From the NCBI RefSeq assembly GCF_021010565.1, contig NZ_JAJNAY010000002.1:992001-1056000 (forward strand): DNA of 64,000 nt, given 5' to 3'. The notes beneath the pieces are model-generated. The model worked only from the letters and a program-made list of their open reading frames with translations. It searched no databases and was not told the DNA's origin. The stretch is from Chryseobacterium turcicum. Lineage in GTDB: Bacteria; Bacteroidota; Bacteroidia; Flavobacteriales; Weeksellaceae. Both the position numbers and the translations under genes were made by a program. Below are positions 41,727 through 50,285 of the stretch, piece after piece (the first letter of the stretch is position 1; each line of letters begins with the position of its first letter).

Positions 41727-42770
41727 TTATTGTATTTTTTTTAATTCTTTTTCAACTTCTTCTATGGACGGAAGATAAGATTTGAAATTTTCAGGTAATA
41801 TTTTTTTGAGCTCGTAAGAAGATATACCCAAAGGTTTATGAAGGTCCGTAAGAGAATATTCTGCAATAATTTCATTTTTGTCTTTGCAAATAATCATCCC
41901 CACGGTTGCATTATCACTTTCATCTCTCATTTGTTTGTCGACAGCAGTTACATAAAAATTGAGTTTTCCAGCAAATTCAGGCTCAAAATGCCCAGTTTTC
42001 AATTCTATCACAACATATCTTTTCAGTTTGATGTGATAAAAAAGCAAATCGATAAAGAACGATTGATTGCCTACTGATATTTCAACTTGCTTACCTACAA
42101 AAGCAAATCCGCTTCCTAGTTCTAATAAAAATTTTGAAATATTTTCAGTTAAAGCATCTTCCAGTTCTCTTTCTTTATAGTTTTCTGTGATATTAATGAA
42201 ATCAAAAATATAGGGGTCTTTAAGTGTTTCACGAATCAAATCGCTTTCATAATCAGGTAGCGTCTTTGAAAAATTATTGATTGTCTTTCCTTGACTTTCA
42301 ATTAATTTTCCTGAAATCATATTGAGTAACACGGCTCTGCTCCAACCGTTTTCTATGGTTTTTTTGATATAAAAATCAGCTTCCTCAAGGTTTTTGCATT
42401 TAATTAAAATTTCCACATGATGCCTCCATGGAACTAAAAAAAGTTTTTTTTTGAAATCGTCACCAAATTGGTGACGATTTTCATCGTGTTGATTATAAAA
42501 CAGATAAAACCTTTTACAGTATTTTAAATTGCTTTCAGAAAACCCTTTTATCTCTGGAAATTCTATACGTAAATCTTTACTTAATTGCGAAAAGAAACCT
42601 GAGCCATAGCTATTTTCAAAATTTCTTTCCGAGATTTCTTTTCCCAACTCCCAATACATTTCTATCAGAGCAGAATTCACTTGAATTGCCGCTTTGATTT
42701 GGCTTTGCTGAATTTTTTGTTTTAAATCTAAAATCCAACTGATGTATTGTTCATTGCTTTTTTCCAGCAT
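41727..42770 (-). CDS. YhcG-type PDDEXK nuclease (DUF1016)
   Basis: 347 residues. N-terminal DUF1016_N region (about 5-150: YWELGKEISERNF, LSKDLRIEFPEIKGFSESNL, LFLVPWRHHVEILIKCK) and C-terminal PDDEXK nuclease domain. Catalytic residues are D241 in SFFIDLLFYHI and E256-x-K258 in YVVIELKTG. Proteins of this type are widespread, often in variable or defence-linked loci, with no settled role. It starts 13 bp after nadB and 86 bp before nadC, so it interrupts a NAD-synthesis operon; it is probably cotranscribed. A perfect 13-bp inverted repeat lies inside the gene (42454-42480). Complete reading frame. Confidence 0.9.
   Translation of the reverse strand: MLEKSNEQYISWILDLKQKIQQSQIKAAIQVNSALIEMYWELGKEISERNFENSYGSGFFSQLSKDLRIEFPEIKGFSESNLKYCKRFYLFYNQHDENRHQFGDDFKKKLFLVPWRHHVEILIKCKNLEEADFYIKKTIENGWSRAVLLNMISGKLIESQGKTINNFSKTLPDYESDLIRETLKDPYIFDFINITENYKERELEDALTENISKFLLELGSGFAFVGKQVEISVGNQSFFIDLLFYHIKLKRYVVIELKTGHFEPEFAGKLNFYVTAVDKQMRDESDNATVGMIICKDKNEIIAEYSLTDLHKPLGISSYELKKILPENFKSYLPSIEEVEKELKKIQ
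42454..42480. repeat. Perfect inverted repeat inside YhcG-type gene
   Basis: Arms AAATCGTCACCAA and TTGGTGACGATTT around a single A encode part of the variable loop RHQFGDDF (about residues 99-106). Confidence 0.75.
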
Positions 42771-42783
42771 TTTTGCTTTATTT

Positions 42784-44361
42784 TTATGCTTGAACTAAAT
42801 CTTTATTATAAAATGCACCTTTATTTTGCGTCATTTCCATCGACTGGGTGATAATCAAATGCGCAACTGTGGTAAGGTTTCTTAATTCTGAAAGTTGAGG
42901 CGAGAGAATAGAGTAATGATATATTTCATCTACGGCAGCGGCAATCTCGGCATGTTTCTGTAATGCCATTTTTAGCCTGCTGTTGCTTCTTACAATTCCT
43001 ACCAAATTGCTCATCATTTCCTGAAGTTGTTTTCTCAGGTAAGATACGATGACCATTTCGTCGATAATTTTCATTCCCTCTTCATTCCATTCGGGAACGG
43101 CTTTTAAATCATCAAAATTAAAATTATTTCCTTTTAATAATTCTACTGTTTTCATCGCTGCATTATGACCAAAAACCAAACCTTCCAATAAAGAGTTTGA
43201 AGCCAACCTATTAGCTCCGTGAAGTCCGGAATTGGTACATTCTCCGACCGCAAATAGATTATTCAGCGAAGATTGTCCGTCTTTATCAACGTCAATTCCG
43301 CCCATCAGATAATGACAAGCCGGAACCACCGGAATAAGCTGTATAAAGGGGTCTACCCCTTCATCTTTACATTTTTTATAAATATTTGGAAAATGTTCTA
43401 AGAATTTTTCCTGATTCATTTCACGACAGTCGAGACCAACATATTCATCACCTGTAATTTTCATTTCGGCGTCGATAGCTCTTGCAACGATGTCTCTGGA
43501 AGCTAATTCTTCTCTTTCATCGTATTTTTGCATAAACTTCTCCCCTCTTTTGGTTCTCAGTTTTGCTCCATCACCACGAACCGCTTCGGAAATTAGAAAC
43601 AACATCCCATCAAGCTTGCTGTACAAAGCAGTCGGATGAAACTGATAATATTGCATATTGGTCACTTTTCCTTTTGCTCGGGCAACAAATGCAATTCCGT
43701 CACCGGTTGCAATGGTAGGGTTTGTGGTATTTTTATAAACATGTCCTGCACCACCTGTGGCAACCAACGTGATTTTTGACGTGATTTTTTTTATTGATTT
43801 TGATTTTTCATCTAAAATATAAGCTCCATAGCAATTAATTTCACCTTCATGCAATCCTTTTCCGGGAACATGATGCTGCGTAATGATGTCGATTACATAG
43901 TGATGATCCAGTATTTCTATATTTGGACTGTTTTTAACCGTTTGAAGCAAGGCTCTTTCAATCTCAAAACCAGTAATATCTTTGTGATGTACAATTCTGT
44001 TTTCGGTGTGACCACCTTCTCTTCCTAAAGCAAACTCGCCGTTTTTCTTATCAAAATTAGCGCCCCATTCTACAATTTCATTAAATCTTGCTGGAGCTTC
44101 TCTTACTACCATTTCTACAACATCACGTTTGTTTTCGCCGTCGCCGGCTCTCATGGTGTCTTCGATGTGTTTTTCGAAATTATCATTTTTAGAATCGGTA
44201 ACCACCGCCAAACCACCTTGAGCGTATTTGGTATTGCTTTCGTCTTCGTCTGATTTTGTTACAATGATTATTTTGGCATCGGGAAGTTGTTCTGAAACTT
44301 TTATGGCATAAGATAATCCGGAAATTCCGGAACCAATCACTAATACATCCGCTTTTATCAT
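42784..44361 (-). CDS. nadB: L-aspartate oxidase
   Basis: First enzyme of de novo NAD synthesis: oxidises L-aspartate to iminoaspartate with FAD. 525 residues. FAD-binding start ADVLVIGSGISGLSYAIKV, then SNTKYAQGGLAVV, GREGGHTENRIVHHKDITG, and VATGGAGHVYKNTTNP; the substrate-side region QFHPTALYSK and RGDGAKLRTKRGEKFM, then ACHYLMGGIDVDKDG and GLHGANRLASNSLLEGLVFG, all place it with NadB and not the fumarate reductase flavoprotein. The C-terminal helical domain is full length. nadA is not in the window. Ends 13 bp before the YhcG gene. Confidence 0.97.
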   Translation of the reverse strand: MIKADVLVIGSGISGLSYAIKVSEQLPDAKIIIVTKSDEDESNTKYAQGGLAVVTDSKNDNFEKHIEDTMRAGDGENKRDVVEMVVREAPARFNEIVEWGANFDKKNGEFALGREGGHTENRIVHHKDITGFEIERALLQTVKNSPNIEILDHHYVIDIITQHHVPGKGLHEGEINCYGAYILDEKSKSIKKITSKITLVATGGAGHVYKNTTNPTIATGDGIAFVARAKGKVTNMQYYQFHPTALYSKLDGMLFLISEAVRGDGAKLRTKRGEKFMQKYDEREELASRDIVARAIDAEMKITGDEYVGLDCREMNQEKFLEHFPNIYKKCKDEGVDPFIQLIPVVPACHYLMGGIDVDKDGQSSLNNLFAVGECTNSGLHGANRLASNSLLEGLVFGHNAAMKTVELLKGNNFNFDDLKAVPEWNEEGMKIIDEMVIVSYLRKQLQEMMSNLVGIVRSNSRLKMALQKHAEIAAAVDEIYHYSILSPQLSELRNLTTVAHLIITQSMEMTQNKGAFYNKDLVQA

Positions 44362-44391
44362 ATTCTTGCTTTAAGACAATCGTCTAAATAA

Positions 44392-45021
44392 TTAAATAAA
44401 TTTAAACAATTTTTCGTTTGGTTTCCTCACTTTTTTCATGTGTTGAAACTGATCCTCCTCCGACCTGTAGCCTAAAGCCAAAGTAACCGTTACTTTTTCT
44501 TTCTCGGGATCTGTACCCAAAATTTCTTCAATTACCTCTTGTTTAAAACCTTCCATCGGACAGGTATCAATATTTTCAATCGCTGCAGCGTACATTAAAT
44601 TAGCCAAGACAATATAAGATTGTTTTTCTGCCCAGTTTAAAATATCATCATGTTCTTGTCTTCCAAAATGACCTGTAATGCTATTCCTGAATAAATCTAA
44701 ACTTTCTACAGGCTGATGACGCACTTCGGAGATATGTCTAAAATATCCGTCTAAATAAGTTTCTTCAATATTTTTTTTGGAAATCAAAATAACGAGATGC
44801 GAACATGTAGAAATCTGTGAAGGATTGTAGAAAGCTGGTATCAACTTCTCCTTCATTTCTATACTTTCCACTACAAATATTTTATAGGGCTGAAGTCCCA
44901 AAGAACTTGCCGCAAGTTTTCCTGACTCAAGAATATTGAGAAGAGTATCCTGCGGAATAATCATTTCGGGATTGAATTTTTTTACAGAATATCTTCTGCT
45001 TAAAGCTTCCAAATAATTCAT
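44392..45021 (-). CDS. Nitroreductase family NAD(P)H oxidoreductase
   Basis: 209 residues. FMN-dependent nitroreductases (NfsB-like) reduce quinones and nitro compounds with NAD(P)H. The start LEALSRRYSVKKFNPEMIIP has the R-R-S-x-x-x-F FMN phosphate site, ESGKLAASSLGLQPYKIFVV follows, and NLMYAAAIENIDTCPMEGFK is the usual late motif, with LALGYRSEEDQF ahead of a basic C-terminus. It ends 30 bp before nadB, so it may be the first gene of the nad operon. A TAAATTTG box ends 5 nt before its ATG, on the minus strand. Confidence 0.93.
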   Translation of the reverse strand: MNYLEALSRRYSVKKFNPEMIIPQDTLLNILESGKLAASSLGLQPYKIFVVESIEMKEKLIPAFYNPSQISTCSHLVILISKKNIEETYLDGYFRHISEVRHQPVESLDLFRNSITGHFGRQEHDDILNWAEKQSYIVLANLMYAAAIENIDTCPMEGFKQEVIEEILGTDPEKEKVTVTLALGYRSEEDQFQHMKKVRKPNEKLFKFI

Positions 45022-45099
45022 AACAACAAATTTAAGAATTGATGCTGAATAAAGACTGCTTTAAACAAAATATCTATTTGCAAATTTACCACATAAAAA

Positions 45100-45133
45100 A
45101 AAGAATCTGTCTCAATGAAGAGACAGATTCTTT
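45100..45133 (-). terminator. Terminator after DUF5689 lipoprotein
   Basis: 14-bp perfect stem AAAGAATCTGTCTC/GAGACAGATTCTTT, loop AATGAA, T-tract on the minus strand. The arm repeats that of the terminator at 29618. Confidence 0.92.
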
Positions 45134-45156
45134 ATAAACCTAAATGAGTCAGCTAA

Positions 45157-47295
45157 TTACTGGCCTTTAATTTTGAAATCATCAATTTCCCACGTTGCCG
45201 CTGCGGAAGGTGTTGATGTATATTTGAAGGCAATTCTTACATTTTTACCTAAGAATGCTGATAAATCTACATTTCCTGAGTTTACCCAGTCACCAAATGC
45301 ATTTATATTGGTATCTAATAATGCAGGCAAAGCCACCCAAGTTGTTGTTGCAGGATTTCCAGTATAGTTTTCTGTAGCGTAAACCTGAAGAACATTTCCT
45401 CCATATCTTACATCAGTTGTGAAACTTACTGCTGCTTTAGTTTTTCCTACTAAGCTAATTGATTTTGATATTAACCAATCTTCGTTTGCTGGATTATTTA
45501 ATACTCCATTTACAACAGCGTAATAGTTAGTTCCGTTACCTTGGTTTGAAGTAGCCCAAACCTGAGCTCCAGCAACATTTACCGTTGTCCAATCCGTACT
45601 AAAACCTCCTGCTGCAAAATCATCTTTGTACAATACTGGAAGTGGTGTATAAATAGAACCATCGCATCTAGGATTGCTAAATTTAATATCTGTAAGCTGA
45701 GGGATCCAAAGCTGATAACTATCATTGAAAACACTTACAACTGCATAAATATCACCTTTACCTCCGGCTACATCAATAGCGCTGGCCGCCTTTATTCCAA
45801 AAATAGCCCGTCCACTCGTTCTCAAGGTTACTTTGTTCCCTGAACAATCTTCTAACGTTCTGTTAGATGCCGCTGTTCCATCTGCATATGTTCTTCCTAG
45901 ATCACTATTTATAAACTGAAGATCTTTAATTTTAATCCATCTTCCTACGTCTGCTTTTGTAAGCTGAGTAATTGTTCTTTCCGTAGGAACAACTGCTCTT
46001 GCTAAAGCATTGCTATCAAATAGATATTTATAAATCTCTTCGTCTTTAATTCTGTAAGCAACAGTGCTAGAAGCATCATTAGATCCTAACTGAAGCTCTC
46101 CGTTTACATTTCTAATGTATAACCCTTTTAATTTAACATTTAAATCTTTTCCTAGTTTAAATCTTTTTTCGAAGTATAAATCTTCTCTGTTAATATTGAT
46201 TTTAATACCTCCAGTAGCATCTTCTAAGTAAAGATATTTGAACAAATTTTTTGTAGCGTCATCCGCAATAATTTGAGCTTTAAGATAGAAATCACCTGTA
46301 ATCTGTACAAGCCCATTTGGCGCTAAATTTCCTGCTAATTGTTTAACATCAGCAACCGTTTTAGCCATTAATCCATCAGGGCTGAAGTTACATGGATTTG
46401 CGGTTTTACCATCCACACGTGGGAAGTGATGATCAACACCATCTGCACCCGCACCTTCCATATCAAGATCTGATAGTTTATTGATATACATTTGATAAAT
46501 AGAATTAAATCTACTCAAAATCCCTACAAACTTTCCTTTACCAGCAGGAACAATTTGATTTGCAAAAGATGCATAACCACTGTTTCTCACAATTGCTGTT
46601 GATACATACTTTTGAGTTGCGCTATTCCACCCTTGACCGATTGTTCTATCAACAGTTTCTCCGTTTGGAGCAAAATTGGTACACAAAGCTCTTTCGTCAA
46701 ATTCTACATCATCAAGTTGTACCAAACACCCTACAAGAGCATCATTTGTTGCGAACTGAGCCATTGTTAAAACTTTAGGTTTAATATTCGCTCTAATATT
46801 ACAATCTCTGAAAATATGGTTCGGAACTTCTTTTTCCAACATCCTTGTTCCCGCAGGAGTAATTTGACCTAATTGCCTTACACTACCATACGCTGTAACA
46901 GCTAGCCCCTTCAGATCAATATATATTTTAGAACCTTGTGGAAATCTCGTATATGTGCTTACCATATCTACGCTTATCGTTAAACCTTCTGTAGGGTTTT
47001 CCGGAGCGTCCTGAATATATATCGTTTTATAGACATTTCCAGATTCGTCTGTAGAAGATACATACCCTTCAACATAAGCGTTCTCTGTAATTACTTCATT
47101 TAAAGTCTTCAATTTCAAATCATGCAAAGTCCATTTTACATATTTATTTTCAGGCTTTGTATAATAATCAGCAGTTCTACACTGGTAATTCTCAAGATTT
47201 GGCTCATCATATTTATCGTCATGCACACAACCTGTAATAGCCAAGACTGTAATAAGCGCAAAAATATAGGATAAAATTAAATTATTTTTTTTCAT
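45157..47295 (-). CDS. Surface lipoprotein with DUF5689 and choice-of-anchor J domains
   Basis: 712 residues from ATG at 47295; a TTG three codons earlier is in frame but ATG follows a lipobox-compatible start. Lipobox ends ITGC (C23), followed by VHDDKYDEPN, an acidic surface-export-like tail. Residues about 45-280 are DUF5689-like (VITENAYVEGYVSSTDESG, TIYIQDAPENPTEG, SRFNSIYQMYI), and a second OB-like region follows (VQITGDFYLKAQI, LYLEDATGGIKI). The last 150 residues (DDFAAGGFSTDWTTVN, NEDWLISKSISL, VRIAFKYTSTP, WEIDDFKIKG) match choice-of-anchor J/cleaved adhesin domains. It ends a TonB-receptor operon; probably its surface partner. Confidence 0.88.
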   Translation of the reverse strand: MKKNNLILSYIFALITVLAITGCVHDDKYDEPNLENYQCRTADYYTKPENKYVKWTLHDLKLKTLNEVITENAYVEGYVSSTDESGNVYKTIYIQDAPENPTEGLTISVDMVSTYTRFPQGSKIYIDLKGLAVTAYGSVRQLGQITPAGTRMLEKEVPNHIFRDCNIRANIKPKVLTMAQFATNDALVGCLVQLDDVEFDERALCTNFAPNGETVDRTIGQGWNSATQKYVSTAIVRNSGYASFANQIVPAGKGKFVGILSRFNSIYQMYINKLSDLDMEGAGADGVDHHFPRVDGKTANPCNFSPDGLMAKTVADVKQLAGNLAPNGLVQITGDFYLKAQIIADDATKNLFKYLYLEDATGGIKININREDLYFEKRFKLGKDLNVKLKGLYIRNVNGELQLGSNDASSTVAYRIKDEEIYKYLFDSNALARAVVPTERTITQLTKADVGRWIKIKDLQFINSDLGRTYADGTAASNRTLEDCSGNKVTLRTSGRAIFGIKAASAIDVAGGKGDIYAVVSVFNDSYQLWIPQLTDIKFSNPRCDGSIYTPLPVLYKDDFAAGGFSTDWTTVNVAGAQVWATSNQGNGTNYYAVVNGVLNNPANEDWLISKSISLVGKTKAAVSFTTDVRYGGNVLQVYATENYTGNPATTTWVALPALLDTNINAFGDWVNSGNVDLSAFLGKNVRIAFKYTSTPSAAATWEIDDFKIKGQ

Positions 47296-47308
47296 AATAG
47301 TCAATAGT

Positions 47309-50047
47309 TTAGAATCTTAAATAAACATTAGTAAAGAATGTTCTTCCTCTGTCATACCAAAGTTTTGGACCGAAATAAGGTGTCCCTCTGTTGTTTTCTT
47401 CCAGAGCTTGAGGGAAGTTTGCCAATCGTCCTTGCTCAAAACCTCCGGTAACATAGTCTCTATTATTTAAAATATTATTTACAGAAATACTGATTCCCAT
47501 TCTGTATTTTCCGAATTGGAAAGATTTACCGGCATTAGCATTCAACATAAATTGGTCATCAAATTTCTTCTGTGCAGTCAGTTGCTGGATAAGTTCGGGA
47601 GTAACACCATCATATAACACATCGGATGTCCCAGGAATAGTATAAAGAGATGCTGTCTTATTAAGCGCTGAGAAATCAAGATATTGATCCATTAAATAAT
47701 TTGCAGATGCACCCACCCACCAATATTTAGTTGAATTATATTTTAAACCGAATGAAAATGCTTTTTGTGGGGTTCCGGCAACTTTGTAATCTTTGATATT
47801 TGCTTTACCATAGCTTCTGAATCCGACTTGGTCATCAAATGAATATACCTGAGGGGTGTTTGTAAATTTATATTCACCTACACTTGCAACACCGGTTGCG
47901 TTTAATGTAGGAGTAATTTTAACATCAAATCCTAATTCAGCACCCATATATCTCTTATCAGCACCACTCATCGCTTCGTTGATTAACGTATTATACGTTC
48001 CTGAATTTGTAGAAGATGATGATGCCGCATAATACCTTGAAATTTCTGTTGAATTACTAATTGTTGTATAGTAACCTGATAGTCTTAATTTTAAAACTTG
48101 CCCTCTCATGATGTAGCTCAAATCGTTTGAGTTAATCACCTGATTTTTAACTCCAGGAGTTAAATAATCTACCGCTCTCGGGTTGATATACAATTCGTTA
48201 AACGTTGGCGCTAAACTAAAGAAAGCCCCGTTGTAAACAATAAAGTTTTTACCATTAATCTTATACGTAATTTTACCTTTAATACCTGCATCCAAAGCAT
48301 CATAAACAGCACTTTTACCTTTAGAATTATTTGCAAATTCAGCGATTCCACTTCGGTAATCACCATTTCTGTAAGCTTCAGAATATGAAGAGAAAATAGA
48401 TGCTACAATATTAAATTTGTTGAAATCAACCTCTGTAGAAACGTTTAAAGTATAATGATTTTTATGAAGTTGATAAGAATATTGCGTTCTATCTCCTTCT
48501 CTTACTTTATAGTTTTCATCATCAATGTTATAGCGCGCATCGTTATTAAAAGGGTTAAGATTATTAGCATAATTAGCACCTAATAAATCTTTAACTCTTC
48601 TAAAGTTATCCGAATTTAAGTTTTGAAAATTAAAATTGATATTCAACTTCCAATTTTCCTTTAATCTTGCATCAAAGTGAGACGCCCAGTTGAACGTTTT
48701 ATCTTTATTTACATCTTCAACCAAACTATATGAAGCGCCTTTTTCTGATCCATCCATATTGTTAAGGTTCAGACGATTAGTATTATATAAATAGTTCCAA
48801 TCGATTTGTGATTGTGCTCTGAATTCGTCAGCAGTTAAAAGACCATAACTTGGTAATTTTCTGTAATAAGTAGGATTTGGATCTGCAGCATGGAACCAAT
48901 CCAGTCTACTTCTTGCATCACTTCCGATTTGATAAGAAACGGTATTTATCCAGTTTGAATTTTTACCAATTTTTAAATAATCAGTAAGCATAAACATTGG
49001 TTCAAATACTTTTCTGATTCTCGAGTTTCTCTTTTCACCATCTTGCCATCCCCAATATGAGTTGTAATCTTTACCCATTATGTCATAAACCTCCTGAGTA
49101 TTTGGCGAGTTTGATGCTCTGTAGGTAGGAGAACCAAAACCAGTAAAGTTAATAGAGTGTCGCTCACTGAATTTTTTCTCAACTGAAGCAAAATAAGCGT
49201 AAGCATCCTGGTAAACACCATCGATAATTGCATTATCACCCCATCGTCTGCTTCCTGAGAATGTAAACGCCCAACCACTTTTGCTCATTCCTGAAGAATA
49301 AGTTGCCATTGCTCTGTGCAAATAACTTCTATTGGTAAATGAATAGGCCAAAGATGTTTGTTTTCTGTAAGAAGAAGCTCTTGTATTATAATAAGCAACC
49401 CCTCCCAAATTACCAAAAGCATATTCTGAAGGTGTAATATTATCTACATTTTCGTAAGGATATCTCGTGACATCATTCAGCCCTCCCCAATTGTTGAAGT
49501 CGATTCTTCCGTCATCATTTTTAGACATCGAAACACCGTTGAACATTACATCTTCAAAACGGTTATCTACCCCTCTTGGCCTAAACCAATAAGCTCCCAA
49601 TTCAAAAGCAGAAACATTTTGAAATGCATCTCTACCTGAACTCAAAAGCCCCACAGTAGGCTGCATTGAAGAACCACCATCTTCGGTATCGCTTGCAGAA
49701 TCATCAATCACAACAACTCCGGCATCTGTTCCCAAACTATTATTTAGTACAATAACACCTAAGTCTTTTCTCTTCTCATCAGCAGTTACATCAAACTTTA
49801 GAATCTTAGACTCAAAATTTGGTTTTGTAACGGTAATAAGATAGTGTCCTGGCTTTAAATCTACAAACTGGAAGTAACCGATTTTATCAGCAGTTACATC
49901 ATCAACAGATTGTTCTAGATCAACCTCTGCTCTTTCTACCGGCTTACCATCCTGACCTTTAACATATGCAAAAACAGTAGTTTGCGCAAAGTAATAGGAT
50001 GCAGGTAATAGTGTAAACAAAGAGATTAGGGATAGTTTTTTAATCAT
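47309..50047 (-). CDS. TonB-dependent receptor with N-terminal carboxypeptidase-regulatory-like domain
   Basis: 912 residues. Signal peptide ends YFAQ (about 22). Residues about 25-105 are a carboxypeptidase-regulatory-like beta domain (VFAYVKGQDGKPVERAEVDL, IGYFQFVDLKPGHYLITVTK), as in SusC-type receptors. The plug follows (RDAFQNVSAFELG, RFEDVMFNGVSMSK, EYAFGNLGGVAYYNTRA), then the barrel, ending RTFFTNVYLRF with C-terminal Phe. The lipoprotein gene follows after 13 bp, so the pair is like a SusC/SusD-type unit, though the lipoprotein is not SusD-like. A divergent secreted nuclease-like enzyme suggests nucleic acid or phosphate-ester uptake. Confidence 0.93.
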   Translation of the reverse strand: MIKKLSLISLFTLLPASYYFAQTTVFAYVKGQDGKPVERAEVDLEQSVDDVTADKIGYFQFVDLKPGHYLITVTKPNFESKILKFDVTADEKRKDLGVIVLNNSLGTDAGVVVIDDSASDTEDGGSSMQPTVGLLSSGRDAFQNVSAFELGAYWFRPRGVDNRFEDVMFNGVSMSKNDDGRIDFNNWGGLNDVTRYPYENVDNITPSEYAFGNLGGVAYYNTRASSYRKQTSLAYSFTNRSYLHRAMATYSSGMSKSGWAFTFSGSRRWGDNAIIDGVYQDAYAYFASVEKKFSERHSINFTGFGSPTYRASNSPNTQEVYDIMGKDYNSYWGWQDGEKRNSRIRKVFEPMFMLTDYLKIGKNSNWINTVSYQIGSDARSRLDWFHAADPNPTYYRKLPSYGLLTADEFRAQSQIDWNYLYNTNRLNLNNMDGSEKGASYSLVEDVNKDKTFNWASHFDARLKENWKLNINFNFQNLNSDNFRRVKDLLGANYANNLNPFNNDARYNIDDENYKVREGDRTQYSYQLHKNHYTLNVSTEVDFNKFNIVASIFSSYSEAYRNGDYRSGIAEFANNSKGKSAVYDALDAGIKGKITYKINGKNFIVYNGAFFSLAPTFNELYINPRAVDYLTPGVKNQVINSNDLSYIMRGQVLKLRLSGYYTTISNSTEISRYYAASSSSTNSGTYNTLINEAMSGADKRYMGAELGFDVKITPTLNATGVASVGEYKFTNTPQVYSFDDQVGFRSYGKANIKDYKVAGTPQKAFSFGLKYNSTKYWWVGASANYLMDQYLDFSALNKTASLYTIPGTSDVLYDGVTPELIQQLTAQKKFDDQFMLNANAGKSFQFGKYRMGISISVNNILNNRDYVTGGFEQGRLANFPQALEENNRGTPYFGPKLWYDRGRTFFTNVYLRF

Positions 50048-50087
50048 AATAAACTTATTTTTTTCACCTTCTTTATTTAAGGGGCAA

Positions 50088-50095
50088 CAAATTTA
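50088..50095 (-). promoter_or_regulatory. -7 box of TonB receptor operon
   Basis: TAAATTTG on the minus strand, about 40 nt upstream of the ATG at 50047. Confidence 0.5.
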
Positions 50096-50285
50096 GGATT
50101 ATTTTCAATAACTAAAACACTTTCAGCATTTCATTCTATTAATTATTGTTAACAAACACCAATTGTCCTAAAAAAAACAAGCTTTAGAGTTGAAATTCAA
50201 AAAAGAGTTGTTACGACAATTTAACATATAGATGTATTAAAAATTTGTAATTTTAGCCCCTCAATTTTTTGAATTTTTTAAAAAC

